Shown here piece by piece: positions 33,834-43,140 of a DNA stretch of 64,000 bases. The position numbers were made by a program, and so were the translations under genes. The notes under the pieces are model-generated. The model saw nothing but the letters and a program-made list of their open reading frames with translations, was not told the DNA's origin and made no database searches. Source of the DNA: Paenibacillus sp. Marseille-Q4541 (GTDB lineage: Bacteria; Bacillota; Bacilli; Paenibacillales; Paenibacillaceae); NCBI RefSeq assembly GCF_018310695.1, contig NZ_JAGXCY010000007.1, forward strand, positions 62,001 through 126,000, written 5' to 3'. Position 1 is the first letter of the stretch; every line of letters starts with the position of its first letter.

Positions 33834-36800
33834 TTATTCAAATGAATGAAGTAAGTTGTATATCGCTTGCGCTGCTTCTGCACGAGAGGTAAGAGCAGTA
33901 GGTTCGAAGCGTCCTGCTTGACGTCCCTTCAACAAATTCGAATGCAATGCTGCATTGACGTAAGGAAGCGCCTGTTTGCCAATTTTTGAATTATCAAGGA
34001 GCTTCGCAGGGGTGCGCTCCAGAACCTGTCCAGTCTGATACTCGTAAGCTCGGACGAGCATCATCGCCATCTCTTCACGGGTGATGTTTCGATTTGGATG
34101 GAATGATTGTTTTGATGCACCAGTGACGATTTTTGCAGCATACGCTGCAGTCACTTCATCTGCATACCATGCATTTTCGTTTACATCGTTAAATGGAGAG
34201 GCAGCGGAAGATGAAGTCAGACCAAGCGCTTTAGCAATTAATGCCGTGAATTCTACACGGGTCACGTCTTGGGATGGAGCAAAGCTTGAGTTCGTCACAC
34301 CTGTAACGATATGCTTCGCTGTCAGTTCCCGGATGGTGTCGTATGCCCAGTGCTGAGCATTTACGTCGTCATATGTCTTTTCATAAGATAACACGGCGTA
34401 CGGGCTGAAATGATCAAGCTCGATTTGAATCGTCGTATCCTGAACGAGCTTTCCTCCCAAGTATAGCGGGCTCCCATTCTCTTGGATTTGATAAATTCCA
34501 GCAAACTTTGGATTCATCCCCTTAGGAATCGGGAACGACACCGTTACAGGCTTCGGCAATGAACTTAATGTGTACATTTTTCCGGAAGCATCTGTGATGA
34601 AGATCGATAGATCGAACATATTGCCACCGAGCGTATAGCTACCATTGCCTGTTAGGCTTGCCTTCTGGATCGTTTCATTGGCAAGTTCTGCTGCAATCGG
34701 TTCAATTTTGACTGTAATCATCGCGGATTCATCAGCCTTTGGCAGCAAAAGGTTTAATGCGCTCAAGATTTGGGCAGGCACGGTGAGAGTGATGTTCTCT
34801 GCTTGTACGGTTAAGGTGCGCCCTTTCAGTTTATCTGATTGCGACACGGGAATCATGACGCGGTTTATACCTTCAGTCAGCTTAATGGATACAGATGGGC
34901 TATCGGTGTTTAGATCTTTATCTTCAATAGCGATGGCATCTGATGGAAGCTCTGGCTTGACCGGAGGTACCAAAGGTGGGATTACAGATGAACCTCCGGA
35001 TGGATCACCAGTCGATTCCCCAGGCGATGTCTCGGAAGATGGTTTATCCCGATTGACGTTCACTACATATTCCTTGGTGGTGCTGTTGTCCTGTGCTGTG
35101 ATAAGAACGGAAATACGGTTGTCCCCCACACGTAATTCAGGTCCTCCCGTAATGTGAACCGTTGCGGCGGGATCCTCTGCCACGTAAGTGACTTGGGCTA
35201 CGGACACGTCGTTGGATACGTTTAGGGTGTAATCGAGCTTATCCGGTGCAAAATGTGCTACGGTTGTTCCGTTTATACGCAGATCTGATAGGTTTGCATT
35301 AGACAATATCGCTTCAGGCTGCCTTGTGATCAAGACGTTATAAATAAGTTTTGTAATACCGTCTTGAGCTGTTACGGTCACAGTGATTGGATTCTCACCG
35401 ACGACTAATTTGTCGCCGCCAACAATCTCTACGACTGCAGCAGGATCGGCTGCTTCATAAGTTACTGTTGTTACCGATGTTTCGTAAGGTACCTTTAGCT
35501 CATAATCAAGTTTGTCTGGAGCAAAATCTGTAATCGCTTTTCCATTAACGTTCAGTTGCAGTAGTGAGGCATCGGATGGAAGAGGGGCTTCGGTCCGATG
35601 AACATGGATAACATAAGTTTTGCTGTTCCCATCCAGTGCGGTTACGACAACCGACACAACGTTATCGCCAACCTTCAAATCCGTTCCTCCGGTCACGATG
35701 ACGCTTGTATCTTCATGCTCTGCTGTGTAAGTGATTTCGACCGAAGTGGTGGTGTTAGGCACATATAGCGAATACTCAAGTTTATCCGGTGCAAAGTCCG
35801 CTACCGTCGTTCCATTAACCTGTAAATCAAGCAATTGCACGCTTGGGCTAGCCATCTTTTCGCCTGTAAAATCAATTTCACTCATGCTTGTAAACTTCTT
35901 GGTTGTATCGGTATTGTAAGTGCCAGTAACTAAAAATTTGACATATCGTCCTTGTACGTTTCTGTCAAGAGCGACAAAATCCTTGTACACCGAACCTGTC
36001 CAAGTTTTGCTGAACACACCAGACACCTTGTTTGATTCGTCATCTAAGAAGGTAGGATCGCTCAGGTCGGTTAGCTTGTCTGAAGCATAAAGTTCAAATC
36101 CTTTTGGAAATTCCATCGCCGATTGATTCGGCCGACTCGTACGCTGAATTCCATTAAGTTGATAGGAGGCTTTCATGTCGATGATGACCCAATGCGGGAA
36201 ATCAGGTACAGGTGCTTCCCATTTTGAATGCCAGATCGTAGTTTGGTCACCGTCCAAAATGTTAGCAGCAATGGCATCCTCATTGTCTGCATAGGAGCTG
36301 AAAGAGTCGATGGTAAAGCCGGTTTTTGGAATAAAGCTGTATACCACGGCTTCCTTTGCCGCTTGTAACTCCCACATTAGCTCAACATAAGACTGATCGA
36401 TAATCGCTGCGTCGTCTCCGGAGCTCAAGGACTTCGCCGCAGTTAACTTCCGTTCCAGCTCATCCTTCTCTTGTGCAGGAAGGGACACTCCCGTCGTTGC
36501 AGAGATATAGGATATGAATTTATCGGCCTCGGCGATTTTAGCCGTTAACTGATCGTAAGTGTAGTACATCGTGTCCATTTTATAGGAGTCAGATAGCGCC
36601 TTGGCTTCTGTAGCAGAGAGTGCACGTTTCCATATTTTTAGGTCATCCAGGGTCACGTTGGCTCCGCCATTCGCTTTCCGCCCGTCTGCCCCAAGTATGA
36701 TGTTATACGGGGTATCCATACTGCCTGTCCCCAAAGTAGAAATATCCTTGGTAGCTTTGGCAATACCATCAACGTAGGTTGTCGCGGCATTGTTCTCCCG

Positions 36801-38936
36801 ATCTACCGATACTGTAATGTGGTGCCACTCGGTTCCTACACTGGTCGCTGAATAATCGATGCGTTTTCCGTTCGAAGCCATGTTCAGCGTCAAGTGATTC
36901 GCTGTAGCAGGACCGATGTACCAGCCGACATTGGCGCCTGAATTCCAATCTTTATTGGACAGAACCGTCTGATCGCCTGCTAAATTGCCCATGTGCATGA
37001 ACGATACAGTAAAGTTGCCACTTCCGAATTTCAAGTCTTGGCGATCGCCTAGATCAACATAATTGCTATTGCCAGCAGGAATGCTGATAGCTTTGCCGGA
37101 TTTGCCATCGACGAAAGAGACGGACCCTGACTTGGTTGCGAGCCCTGTTACACCCGCAGCGGTGTCATTTAAATTATCATCGAATTTCATATCGGATACG
37201 AGCAGATTCCACATCGTTGCTGGATCAATCGGTGTTAATTCAGGCGGCGTACCACCAGTTACGAAGGAGGTTTGGAGTGCCGCACTCTTGTTGCCATAGG
37301 CATCTACAGCGGTAATTGTAACAAAATAAGAGGTTGCCGCATCCAGTCCGGTCATTGGAATATTCATTCGGTTTGGAATCGGAGAGAAATAGTAATCTGA
37401 TAAGACATTATAGGTCTTTGCGATGCTTCCCGTGCGTTTGTTTGATACTTTAATCTCGTAATGATGCATAGATTGATCGTCATTGGCTTGTCTGAATGCG
37501 AGCACAGGCGTATCGTTCGCGCCAGCTTTCACTTGAAGCTCGGGATTCACGGGGAATTGAGGTGCGGTTTTATTCCGGTTGTTCGATGTATAAGTGAAAT
37601 TGTCTTTGATTTCTTCCATGGTGTTCCCTTGCAGCTTCACCACCCACTTCTTGCCTGCTAATGCACCAGCACTGTTGAACGGGGCATCGGTAGGGCCTTG
37701 CCATTTGCCACCGCTGTAGATGGAGCTGGAATCGCCATTGAACTCGACGCGATCAATCTCGATCCGATCGGCATACACCTCAATGAATTGAGCTTGATTC
37801 ACTGGGAATTCGAACCGGCCATCTACAAGACCTTCATCCGTGATAGCAGAGTAGCCATGATCTACTTCAATATAGGACATCGATCCTAGGTTAATGGAGG
37901 TAAAATCTTTTTGATGTATAGATCGATCGTCATTGATATTCAAATGGGAGTGCCCACTTAAGACGATAACCTCCGGGTAATCCTGCAGATCCTTATAGAG
38001 GTTCGGGTTAGATGTCTGTTGACCATCCATAACGGTGCCTGTGACGGGGTGGTGTAACGTAATGAAAATAGGCTTGTTCTTATTCGCTGCATCACTCGTA
38101 ATCGTGGCAAGTCTACTTTTCAGCCAGTTCCGCTGCTCCGTATCATTGTTATAGTTGTTGCCATTCAGAAAGAAGAACGAATAACCGCCGATTGTCTGCT
38201 CATAGTAGCCGTTGGGCTGTGTAGTAAACCATTCCGGCGGATAGTTATTTATAGCAGTCGAGACTTTGTCATCGTGATTTCCCATGGCGAATTGAACACG
38301 GGTATTCGTCATGTTCGTGCGCGCGAGTTGTTCCTTGAAAATATTTGTCACAATCGAATGATTTGCACCGAGACTATCGCCATTATCATTGATTGCGTCT
38401 CCTGCAATGACGATGGCGTCAGGATTTTTGAAAATCGAAGAAATAACATCAAAGTTGCTTGTATAACGCGCTCTAACTTTTGCCAAGGCCTCAGCTGAAT
38501 TGCCTTGAGGATCTCCATTGGAGGATCCCATATGGATGTCAGACATCGCTACTACTTGAAGTAACGGCTTTTCGGTTGATTTAATGATATAGCCGTAAGT
38601 GCCAGCTACGCTCCATACACCGTCTTTCAAAGCTCTTACCGAAACGTTCGTTGAGTCCGTTAGAACAATGGGTGTTCCATTGTACTTAAGGCTCATCTCA
38701 TCGGGGAGCGTCCCATCCAGTGTGTAGTATATGGTTGCTCCAGGGGTAGAGCTGTTTAGGGTAATCGTTACAGACTGCTCATAGCGTCCGCTAGGTTTGG
38801 AACTCACTGGTTTATCGACTGCAGTAGTAACTTGAGCAGCTTGAGCATGCTCAGTATACATAGCTTCAGTAGAAGACATAGCAGAAAATGCAATAATTCC
38901 TGCCATGCATGGGGATAACAATTTCTTGATTTTCAA
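33834..38936 (-). CDS. Giant SLH-anchored metallophosphoesterase with adhesive domains
   Basis: A 1,700-residue surface protein. Order: signal peptide (1-34), chitobiase-type C-terminal beta domain (about 42-115), metallophosphoesterase (125-400) with complete motif set (D133-I-H, GD 179-180, GNHD 219-222, HH 295-296, GHSH 328-331), fibronectin-III-like (458-560), LamG-like (575-785), FIVAR-like helical (790-865), F5/8 type C discoidin-like (870-1027), three cadherin-like beta domains (1033-1296), a Ser/Gly/Pro linker, a beta domain (1340-1515), and three SLH domains (1521-1695). It should sit on the S-layer and cleave a phosphoester or pyrophosphate while binding glycans. The start is TTG with AGGAGG 9 bases upstream. 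Confidence 0.9.
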   Translation of the reverse strand: MKIKKLLSPCMAGIIAFSAMSSTEAMYTEHAQAAQVTTAVDKPVSSKPSGRYEQSVTITLNSSTPGATIYYTLDGTLPDEMSLKYNGTPIVLTDSTNVSVRALKDGVWSVAGTYGYIIKSTEKPLLQVVAMSDIHMGSSNGDPQGNSAEALAKVRARYTSNFDVISSIFKNPDAIVIAGDAINDNGDSLGANHSIVTNIFKEQLARTNMTNTRVQFAMGNHDDKVSTAINNYPPEWFTTQPNGYYEQTIGGYSFFFLNGNNYNNDTEQRNWLKSRLATITSDAANKNKPIFITLHHPVTGTVMDGQQTSNPNLYKDLQDYPEVIVLSGHSHLNINDDRSIHQKDFTSINLGSMSYIEVDHGYSAITDEGLVDGRFEFPVNQAQFIEVYADRIEIDRVEFNGDSSSIYSGGKWQGPTDAPFNSAGALAGKKWVVKLQGNTMEEIKDNFTYTSNNRNKTAPQFPVNPELQVKAGANDTPVLAFRQANDDQSMHHYEIKVSNKRTGSIAKTYNVLSDYYFSPIPNRMNIPMTGLDAATSYFVTITAVDAYGNKSAALQTSFVTGGTPPELTPIDPATMWNLLVSDMKFDDNLNDTAAGVTGLATKSGSVSFVDGKSGKAISIPAGNSNYVDLGDRQDLKFGSGNFTVSFMHMGNLAGDQTVLSNKDWNSGANVGWYIGPATANHLTLNMASNGKRIDYSATSVGTEWHHITVSVDRENNAATTYVDGIAKATKDISTLGTGSMDTPYNIILGADGRKANGGANVTLDDLKIWKRALSATEAKALSDSYKMDTMYYTYDQLTAKIAEADKFISYISATTGVSLPAQEKDELERKLTAAKSLSSGDDAAIIDQSYVELMWELQAAKEAVVYSFIPKTGFTIDSFSSYADNEDAIAANILDGDQTTIWHSKWEAPVPDFPHWVIIDMKASYQLNGIQRTSRPNQSAMEFPKGFELYASDKLTDLSDPTFLDDESNKVSGVFSKTWTGSVYKDFVALDRNVQGRYVKFLVTGTYNTDTTKKFTSMSEIDFTGEKMASPSVQLLDLQVNGTTVADFAPDKLEYSLYVPNTTTSVEITYTAEHEDTSVIVTGGTDLKVGDNVVSVVVTALDGNSKTYVIHVHRTEAPLPSDASLLQLNVNGKAITDFAPDKLDYELKVPYETSVTTVTYEAADPAAVVEIVGGDKLVVGENPITVTVTAQDGITKLIYNVLITRQPEAILSNANLSDLRINGTTVAHFAPDKLDYTLNVSNDVSVAQVTYVAEDPAATVHITGGPELRVGDNRISVLITAQDNSTTKEYVVNVNRDKPSSETSPGESTGDPSGGSSVIPPLVPPVKPELPSDAIAIEDKDLNTDSPSVSIKLTEGINRVMIPVSQSDKLKGRTLTVQAENITLTVPAQILSALNLLLPKADESAMITVKIEPIAAELANETIQKASLTGNGSYTLGGNMFDLSIFITDASGKMYTLSSLPKPVTVSFPIPKGMNPKFAGIYQIQENGSPLYLGGKLVQDTTIQIELDHFSPYAVLSYEKTYDDVNAQHWAYDTIRELTAKHIVTGVTNSSFAPSQDVTRVEFTALIAKALGLTSSSAASPFNDVNENAWYADEVTAAYAAKIVTGASKQSFHPNRNITREEMAMMLVRAYEYQTGQVLERTPAKLLDNSKIGKQALPYVNAALHSNLLKGRQAGRFEPTALTSRAEAAQAIYNLLHSFE
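35049..35840 (-). repeat. Three tandem cadherin-like domain repeats
   Basis: Three units of about 80 residues (1033-1114, 1124-1205, 1214-1296), each with (V/I)NG(T/K), then FAPDKL(D/E)Y and VGDN or VGEN, ending near TA(L/Q)D. The DNA of the three copies is clearly related, showing duplication within the gene. Confidence 0.85.
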
Positions 38937-39373
38937 GTTTTGAATCCTCCTTGTGATGTCGATTGTGAAGTAAGAGACTAGAAACGATGAACATTACATC
39001 TACATGTTTGAACTCTAAATAGTTGACTTATCGATAATAAGTTACAGCTCCCTTCTGTCATCAAAACAACACGAAAAGTATTTTTTTGTTTTTATTTCTG
39101 TTGTTTTTGTTGTTTTGCTATCTCTGTGAATTTTAATACTGATTTGTTTGAAGATTGTCAATTGCATCTATTTCTTATGTAAAATTTGCTGTAATAAAGC
39201 ATTTATTCATAATTTTTACACTTTGTTTCTACGAGGTTTTTTCATTATCTAAAATTACACGTGATTATCAGTTTCAAGATGTTTCATAGTGAAGTTTAGT
39301 GTTTTTTCTTAAAGTGAAGGACAAAAGACCCAGCAAATAAAAATAAGAGATAAATAGATTTCAATTTTGGGAC
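38937..39373. other. AT-rich intergenic region between divergent units
   Basis: The region separates the giant SLH gene from the split-sigma genes. It is very AT-rich with several T-runs. I see no coding frame and no convincing consensus sigma-A promoter for the giant gene, which could fit control by an alternative sigma factor. Only the AGGAGG of the giant gene is clear. Confidence 0.5.
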
Positions 39374-39427
39374 TTGGAAGAAAAAGGAGTTGCGATTATA
39401 ATAGCTATAAAAGGGAACAAACGTTCC
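39374..39427 (+). promoter_or_regulatory. Promoter and palindrome ahead of the split-sigma genes
   Basis: TTGGAA (39374-39379), 17 bases, TATAAT (39397-39402) is a good sigma-A promoter. Just after the expected start point lies GGAAC-AAAC-GTTCC (39414-39427), a possible operator. The promoter position shows that translation cannot begin at the TTG at 39374. Confidence 0.6.
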
Positions 39428-39457
39428 TATAAAAATGATGGGAAAGAGGTGTTATTT

Positions 39458-39796
39458 ATGAGCAATGCCATTCACGATTACCAAAAAGAACTCAAACGAA
39501 TTGCTTGGCGTCTTCAGTACCGTGCCCGTGCCGAGCGTCAAAGAGAACTTCCCCTAAAAACAGACATCCTATTTATTACGGGCACGTCACCTGAGCAAGA
39601 GATCGAGTCCAAAATGTTTGTCGAATATATCCTTGGACTCATCCCCTCGGACACGGGACAGAAAGTCATTCGTTTATTTTATTTGGAAGATCGAAGTGAG
39701 GCTGAGATCGCAAGTAAGCTTAATATCAGTCAGCAGGCGGTGAACAAATGGAGAAGAAAAACAATTCAGAGTCTATCGAAGAAAATGAGTTCCTAA
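39458..39796 (+). CDS. SigO-like small sigma factor (region 4 subunit)
   Basis: A 112-residue protein. Its C-terminal half is a sigma region 4: FVEYILGLIPSDTGQKVIRL, then LEDRSEAEIASKLNISQQAV and NKWRRKTIQSLSKK, with the -35-recognition helix-turn-helix. The N-terminal 40 residues are basic and helical, and no region 2 for -10 melting is present. The next gene, overlapping by 49 bases, encodes a region-2-like protein. This matches the Bacillus SigO (YvrI) / RsoA (YvrHa) two-protein sigma factor. The ATG at 39458 follows AAAGAGGTG; upstream in-frame codons overlap the promoter. Confidence 0.65.
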   Translation: MSNAIHDYQKELKRIAWRLQYRARAERQRELPLKTDILFITGTSPEQEIESKMFVEYILGLIPSDTGQKVIRLFYLEDRSEAEIASKLNISQQAVNKWRRKTIQSLSKKMSS

Positions 39797-39999
39797 GGCT
39801 TGTTCATGGCGTGCAGCAGGGCGATTCTGAGGCGATGGAACAACTGCTTGATATGTTTGAATCCGATATGAAACTTCTAAGTAGGTACATCCCTATGCCA
39901 GAAGAAGATGCTTTGCAAAGTATGAAGCTTGAATTCATTACGCTTATCAAGAACAAAGTTCTGCTGGAAAAGAAGGGGCCGCTAGATGAAGAGGAGTAA
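39748..39999 (+). CDS. RsoA-like co-sigma protein (region 2-like)
   Basis: An 83-residue acidic protein with FLRLVHGVQQGDSEAMEQLL and later MPEEDALQSMKLEFITLI, the pattern of the conjugative-transposon-like helix-turn-helix family (PF12645), related to sigma region 1.2/2.1. It starts inside the previous gene (49-base overlap, different frame), which links the amounts of the two proteins. In Bacillus, RsoA supplies the core-binding part missing from SigO. That this pair works alike is an inference from layout and motifs. Confidence 0.62.
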   Translation: MEKKNNSESIEENEFLRLVHGVQQGDSEAMEQLLDMFESDMKLLSRYIPMPEEDALQSMKLEFITLIKNKVLLEKKGPLDEEE

Positions 40000-40006
40000 A
40001 AAACGA

Positions 40007-40038
40007 AGTACCCGCTGTCCGGTGAGACCGCGGGTACT
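40007..40038. terminator. Hairpin behind the split-sigma genes
   Basis: AGTACCCGC (40007-40015) pairs with GCGGGTACT (40030-40038). The T-run after it is poor on + (ACTATTTCTG) and moderate on - (TTCGTTTTTT). It lies between the co-sigma gene and the convergent LacI gene. Confidence 0.65.
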
Positions 40039-40074
40039 ATACTATTTCTGTAATAGGAGGTACTATACCAGAAA

Positions 40075-41115
40075 TCAGACCGTTCGTTGAGAAAGATTAT
40101 ACATCGAGGATTCTCTTACTATAAGTTTATGAGGAATAATATGGCGCTTGGTGAACAAGGATTTATCCTCATCTTGAATCGCTTGAATTAGAGCTTGAGA
40201 AGCAACATACCCCAAGTGATAAATTCCGATATCAATACTGCTTAGAGGAGGACTGTACAACTCGGACAAAGGATTGTTATTAAAGCTGACAATGCACAGG
40301 TCGGATGGAACTTTGAATCCCAGTTCATTAAGTCCACGAAGGACACCGAAACTGACCACATCATCAATAACAACGAGGGCTGTCGGACGTTCGGGGAGAC
40401 TCATAAAGAACGACATTGCCCGATACCCGCTCTCCTGCAAAAAATCATCTTCCACAATCCAATCGGATTTAACAGGTAGCCCTGCTTCTTTCATTGCTCG
40501 GTGATAGCCATTTAATCTGTCTTTGGATACCATTAAATTTTTGGGACCACTGACAAAACCGATCCGTTCATGTCCAAAAGAAATGAGATGCCGAGTGGCA
40601 TCATAGGCTGCTTGTACATTATCCGTGTCGACAGATAGAAGTTCGGGATATTGTTCATTTCTGCCAATTAGTACAAACGGGAAATTCTCTTGCTGCAAAA
40701 AGTCGACGACAGGGTCGTTTTGTCTAGAATAGAGCAAAATAGCTCCATCTACGCGTCCTCCATATACGAGTCTTCTTACGGCTTCCACTTCTTCTTGCTC
40801 ACTAGCACCCGAACTAATGACAATATCATACCCCGATCGGTTAGCCTGGGTGACGATCCCCCGAATAAGCTCCATAAAAAAGGTATTGAGGAACAACTCT
40901 TCCGCCGATTTTGGAAGGATAACCCCAATACTCTTCGTTGTTTTGGATACAAGACTTTTTGCCATAATGTTTGGATGATAACCAAGTTCCTGCATAATAG
41001 TACGCACTTTACTGGCTGTTTTCTGACTGATACGTGGGTGTCCAGAAAGCACACGGGATACAGTGGAAGGAGATACGCCCGCCAGCTTTGCCACGTCTTT
41101 AATCGTTACCGCCAC
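40075..41115 (-). CDS. LacI-family regulator of the maltodextrin operon
   Basis: A 346-residue regulator with an N-terminal LacI helix-turn-helix (TIKDVAKLAGVSPSTVSRVL, hinge NIMAKSLVSKTTKSIGVILP) and a periplasmic-binding-like effector domain. It is closest to the MalR/MdxR group, judged by context. It is divergent from the maltodextrin importer across a 676-base region with several LacI-type palindromes. A perfect cre-type sequence lies 18 bases before its start codon, which suggests autoregulation or catabolite control. Confidence 0.88.
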   Translation of the reverse strand: MAVTIKDVAKLAGVSPSTVSRVLSGHPRISQKTASKVRTIMQELGYHPNIMAKSLVSKTTKSIGVILPKSAEELFLNTFFMELIRGIVTQANRSGYDIVISSGASEQEEVEAVRRLVYGGRVDGAILLYSRQNDPVVDFLQQENFPFVLIGRNEQYPELLSVDTDNVQAAYDATRHLISFGHERIGFVSGPKNLMVSKDRLNGYHRAMKEAGLPVKSDWIVEDDFLQESGYRAMSFFMSLPERPTALVVIDDVVSFGVLRGLNELGFKVPSDLCIVSFNNNPLSELYSPPLSSIDIGIYHLGYVASQALIQAIQDEDKSLFTKRHIIPHKLIVRESSMYNLSQRTV

Positions 41116-41132
41116 TTACTTTCACTCCCTTG

Positions 41133-41147
41133 ATGAAACCGTTTGCT
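41133..41147 (-). promoter_or_regulatory. cre-like operator upstream of the LacI gene
   Basis: ATGAAACCGTTTGCT fits the cre consensus WTGNAANCGNWNNCW at every position. It lies just ahead of the LacI gene's ribosome binding site, where CcpA or the LacI protein itself could block transcription. Confidence 0.6.
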
Positions 41148-41473
41148 TTGTATCGATATGTTAATCGATGAATTACTGCTTTGTAAATGAAGATTTTTAC
41201 GAGTCCATGAATCAGATTGTAATTCTATATTGCGCTAAAAAACATCATATAGCAATCCAAACCAGTTTGAAATCGCATTTTCAAGATAAAGACAAGTGAA
41301 TATGGCACTGTTTTTGATGGAAATGAACAATATTTTCAAAATTTTCAGCCCAAAAGCACTTGTTGTATCTACATTTTTAGTGTAAGCATTAGTAAATTGC
41401 AGTCAAATAGTGTAATAAAGAGATAATAAGGTGTTATATATTATAAATAAGGAAATATGATCAAATATGATTA

Positions 41474-41622
41474 ATGCAAACGTTTTAACAAAATCGATTT
41501 GTCGGTTATGATTAGTTTGCTAATAAAGCGCTTACCTACCAGTAAATTCATGTGATTCAGGATACATACACTGATAACTTACCGAATTAACGTAGAAACC
41601 TGAGCTTGGATACAAACGTTTG
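41474..41622 (+). promoter_or_regulatory. Cluster of LacI-type operators upstream of the maltodextrin operon
   Basis: Three LacI-type cores are seen in the 676-base gap: AAACGTTT inside TGCAAACGTTTTAACA (41475-41490), AAGCGCTT (41526-41533), and CAAACGTTTG (41613-41622). All three have the central CG of LacI/GalR-family operators. They are well placed to bind the divergent regulator or CcpA. I could not pick a clear -35/-10 pair; the rest of the gap (41148-41791) holds nothing else I recognise. Confidence 0.6.
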
Positions 41623-41791
41623 CACAAATTAAAAGTGTAATTCATTCAGCCCTAGGTTTTTACAAGGCAGGGTAGATAAAGAGTGTATTTGCCTGTTTTT
41701 CGGGAAGTTCAGTGAAAGCTAAGTTGCTGTGTACATACAGCAATGAAAGCTGGTGTATGCGCAGCAAAAAAAGGGGAAGGGATGATTTTCA

Positions 41792-43096
41792 ATGAAAAAC
41801 GGAAAGAAATTCAGCTTCATGTCACTCTCACTTGCTATGACTGTTCTGCTTGCGGCTTGCGGCAGTGGAGGTAACGATGCTTCTACCGATACAGGAAACA
41901 CAGGAAATACGCCAGATACTGAAGCTCCACCTGCAGAAGTAGAGGAACTTACTGCAGAAGAAGGGGCTACGCTTACGGTATGGGACGGCGGAGATCAAAA
42001 AGGATTCGTTGAACAGGCTGCAGCTGCCTTTGAAGAAAAATATGGAGTTAAAGTATCCTTCACTGAGCTAGGTGCGGATAAAGCAATGAGCCAAATGGTT
42101 ACGGATGGACCTGCTGGCGTAGGTGCTGACGTGTTTGCTGGTGTTCATGACCAAGTAGGTCAAGGGGTAACGGCAGGCGTGATTATGCCGAACGACTGGT
42201 TTGAAGAAGATGTAAAAGCGAGAAACAGTGAAGTCGCTGTAAACGCTTTAACATATGACGGTATTTTGTATGGATATCCGAAGTCTGTTGAGACAACAGC
42301 TGTATTTTACAATAAAGATCTCATTGATGCAGTTCCAGCAAACTGGGATGAAATCAAGGAATTCGCAGCTACTTTTAACGATACAAAAGCAAACAAGTTC
42401 ACAATTATGTGGGATGTAGGTAACGGATACGGCTCTTATCCTTTCTTTGGCGGATATGGTGCATATGTATTCGGCAGTGATGGCACAGATCCTACTGATA
42501 TCGGTCTGAACAGTGAACAAGGCGTGGAAGCTGCTACTTTCCTTAGGTCTCTAAAAGAAATCTTGCCACTGAAATCTTCCGATATTAACGGAGATATCCG
42601 TAAATCTCTGTTTACATCCGGTAAACTTGCGATGAACATTAGTGGCCCATGGGATGTAGGTTCCTTGAAAGAAGGCGTAGCGAATATCGGTGTGAGTGAA
42701 TATCCTGCTCTTCCAAATGGCGAGCCAATGAAACCATTCTCAGGCGTAAAAAGCTACTTCGTAAATGCAAATACGAAATATCCTAATGCAGCAAAAATGT
42801 TTGCTGACTTCATTACCAATGCAGAGAACCAAACGAAAAACTTTGAAATGACGGGTGCACTCCCAGCGAATACAGAAGCAGCAGCAAGTGAAGCAGTGAA
42901 AAATGATGAAATTGCTTCCGCGTTCCTTGCACAATTTGAGAACTCCATTCCAATGCCTTCCATTCCTGCAATGGCTCAATTCTGGTCTCCGATGGAAGCA
43001 GCATTGTCCGAACTTTGGAACGGTAACAAAGATCCAAAAGCAATTATGGATAACGTAGCAAGCCAAATGAAGAGCAATATCCAGACTGGATCTTAA
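41792..43096 (+). CDS. Maltodextrin-binding lipoprotein (MalE/MdxE-like)
   Basis: A 434-residue substrate-binding lipoprotein: lipobox VLLAAC, an acidic Thr/Asp linker, then the SBP_bac_1 fold with LTVWDGGDQKGFVEQAA, YGYPKSVETTAVFYNKDL, and NISGPWDVGSL. The pattern YGYPKSVET and FYNKDL is typical of maltose/maltodextrin binders. AAGGGGAAGGGATG lies upstream of the ATG. It heads the operon with two permeases and an amylase. Its ATPase is not coded here; as in Bacillus, a shared MsmK/MsmX-type ATPase elsewhere would be needed. Confidence 0.9.
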   Translation: MKNGKKFSFMSLSLAMTVLLAACGSGGNDASTDTGNTGNTPDTEAPPAEVEELTAEEGATLTVWDGGDQKGFVEQAAAAFEEKYGVKVSFTELGADKAMSQMVTDGPAGVGADVFAGVHDQVGQGVTAGVIMPNDWFEEDVKARNSEVAVNALTYDGILYGYPKSVETTAVFYNKDLIDAVPANWDEIKEFAATFNDTKANKFTIMWDVGNGYGSYPFFGGYGAYVFGSDGTDPTDIGLNSEQGVEAATFLRSLKEILPLKSSDINGDIRKSLFTSGKLAMNISGPWDVGSLKEGVANIGVSEYPALPNGEPMKPFSGVKSYFVNANTKYPNAAKMFADFITNAENQTKNFEMTGALPANTEAAASEAVKNDEIASAFLAQFENSIPMPSIPAMAQFWSPMEAALSELWNGNKDPKAIMDNVASQMKSNIQTGS

Positions 43097-43140
43097 GATC
43101 CGGAAGGAATCACTAGATAAACAGTAGACAAAAAAATGAG

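Noticed and set aside
35049..35840. CRISPR-like or other non-coding repeat array
   Set aside because: The roughly 270-base periodicity is explained by three related protein domains in one reading frame.
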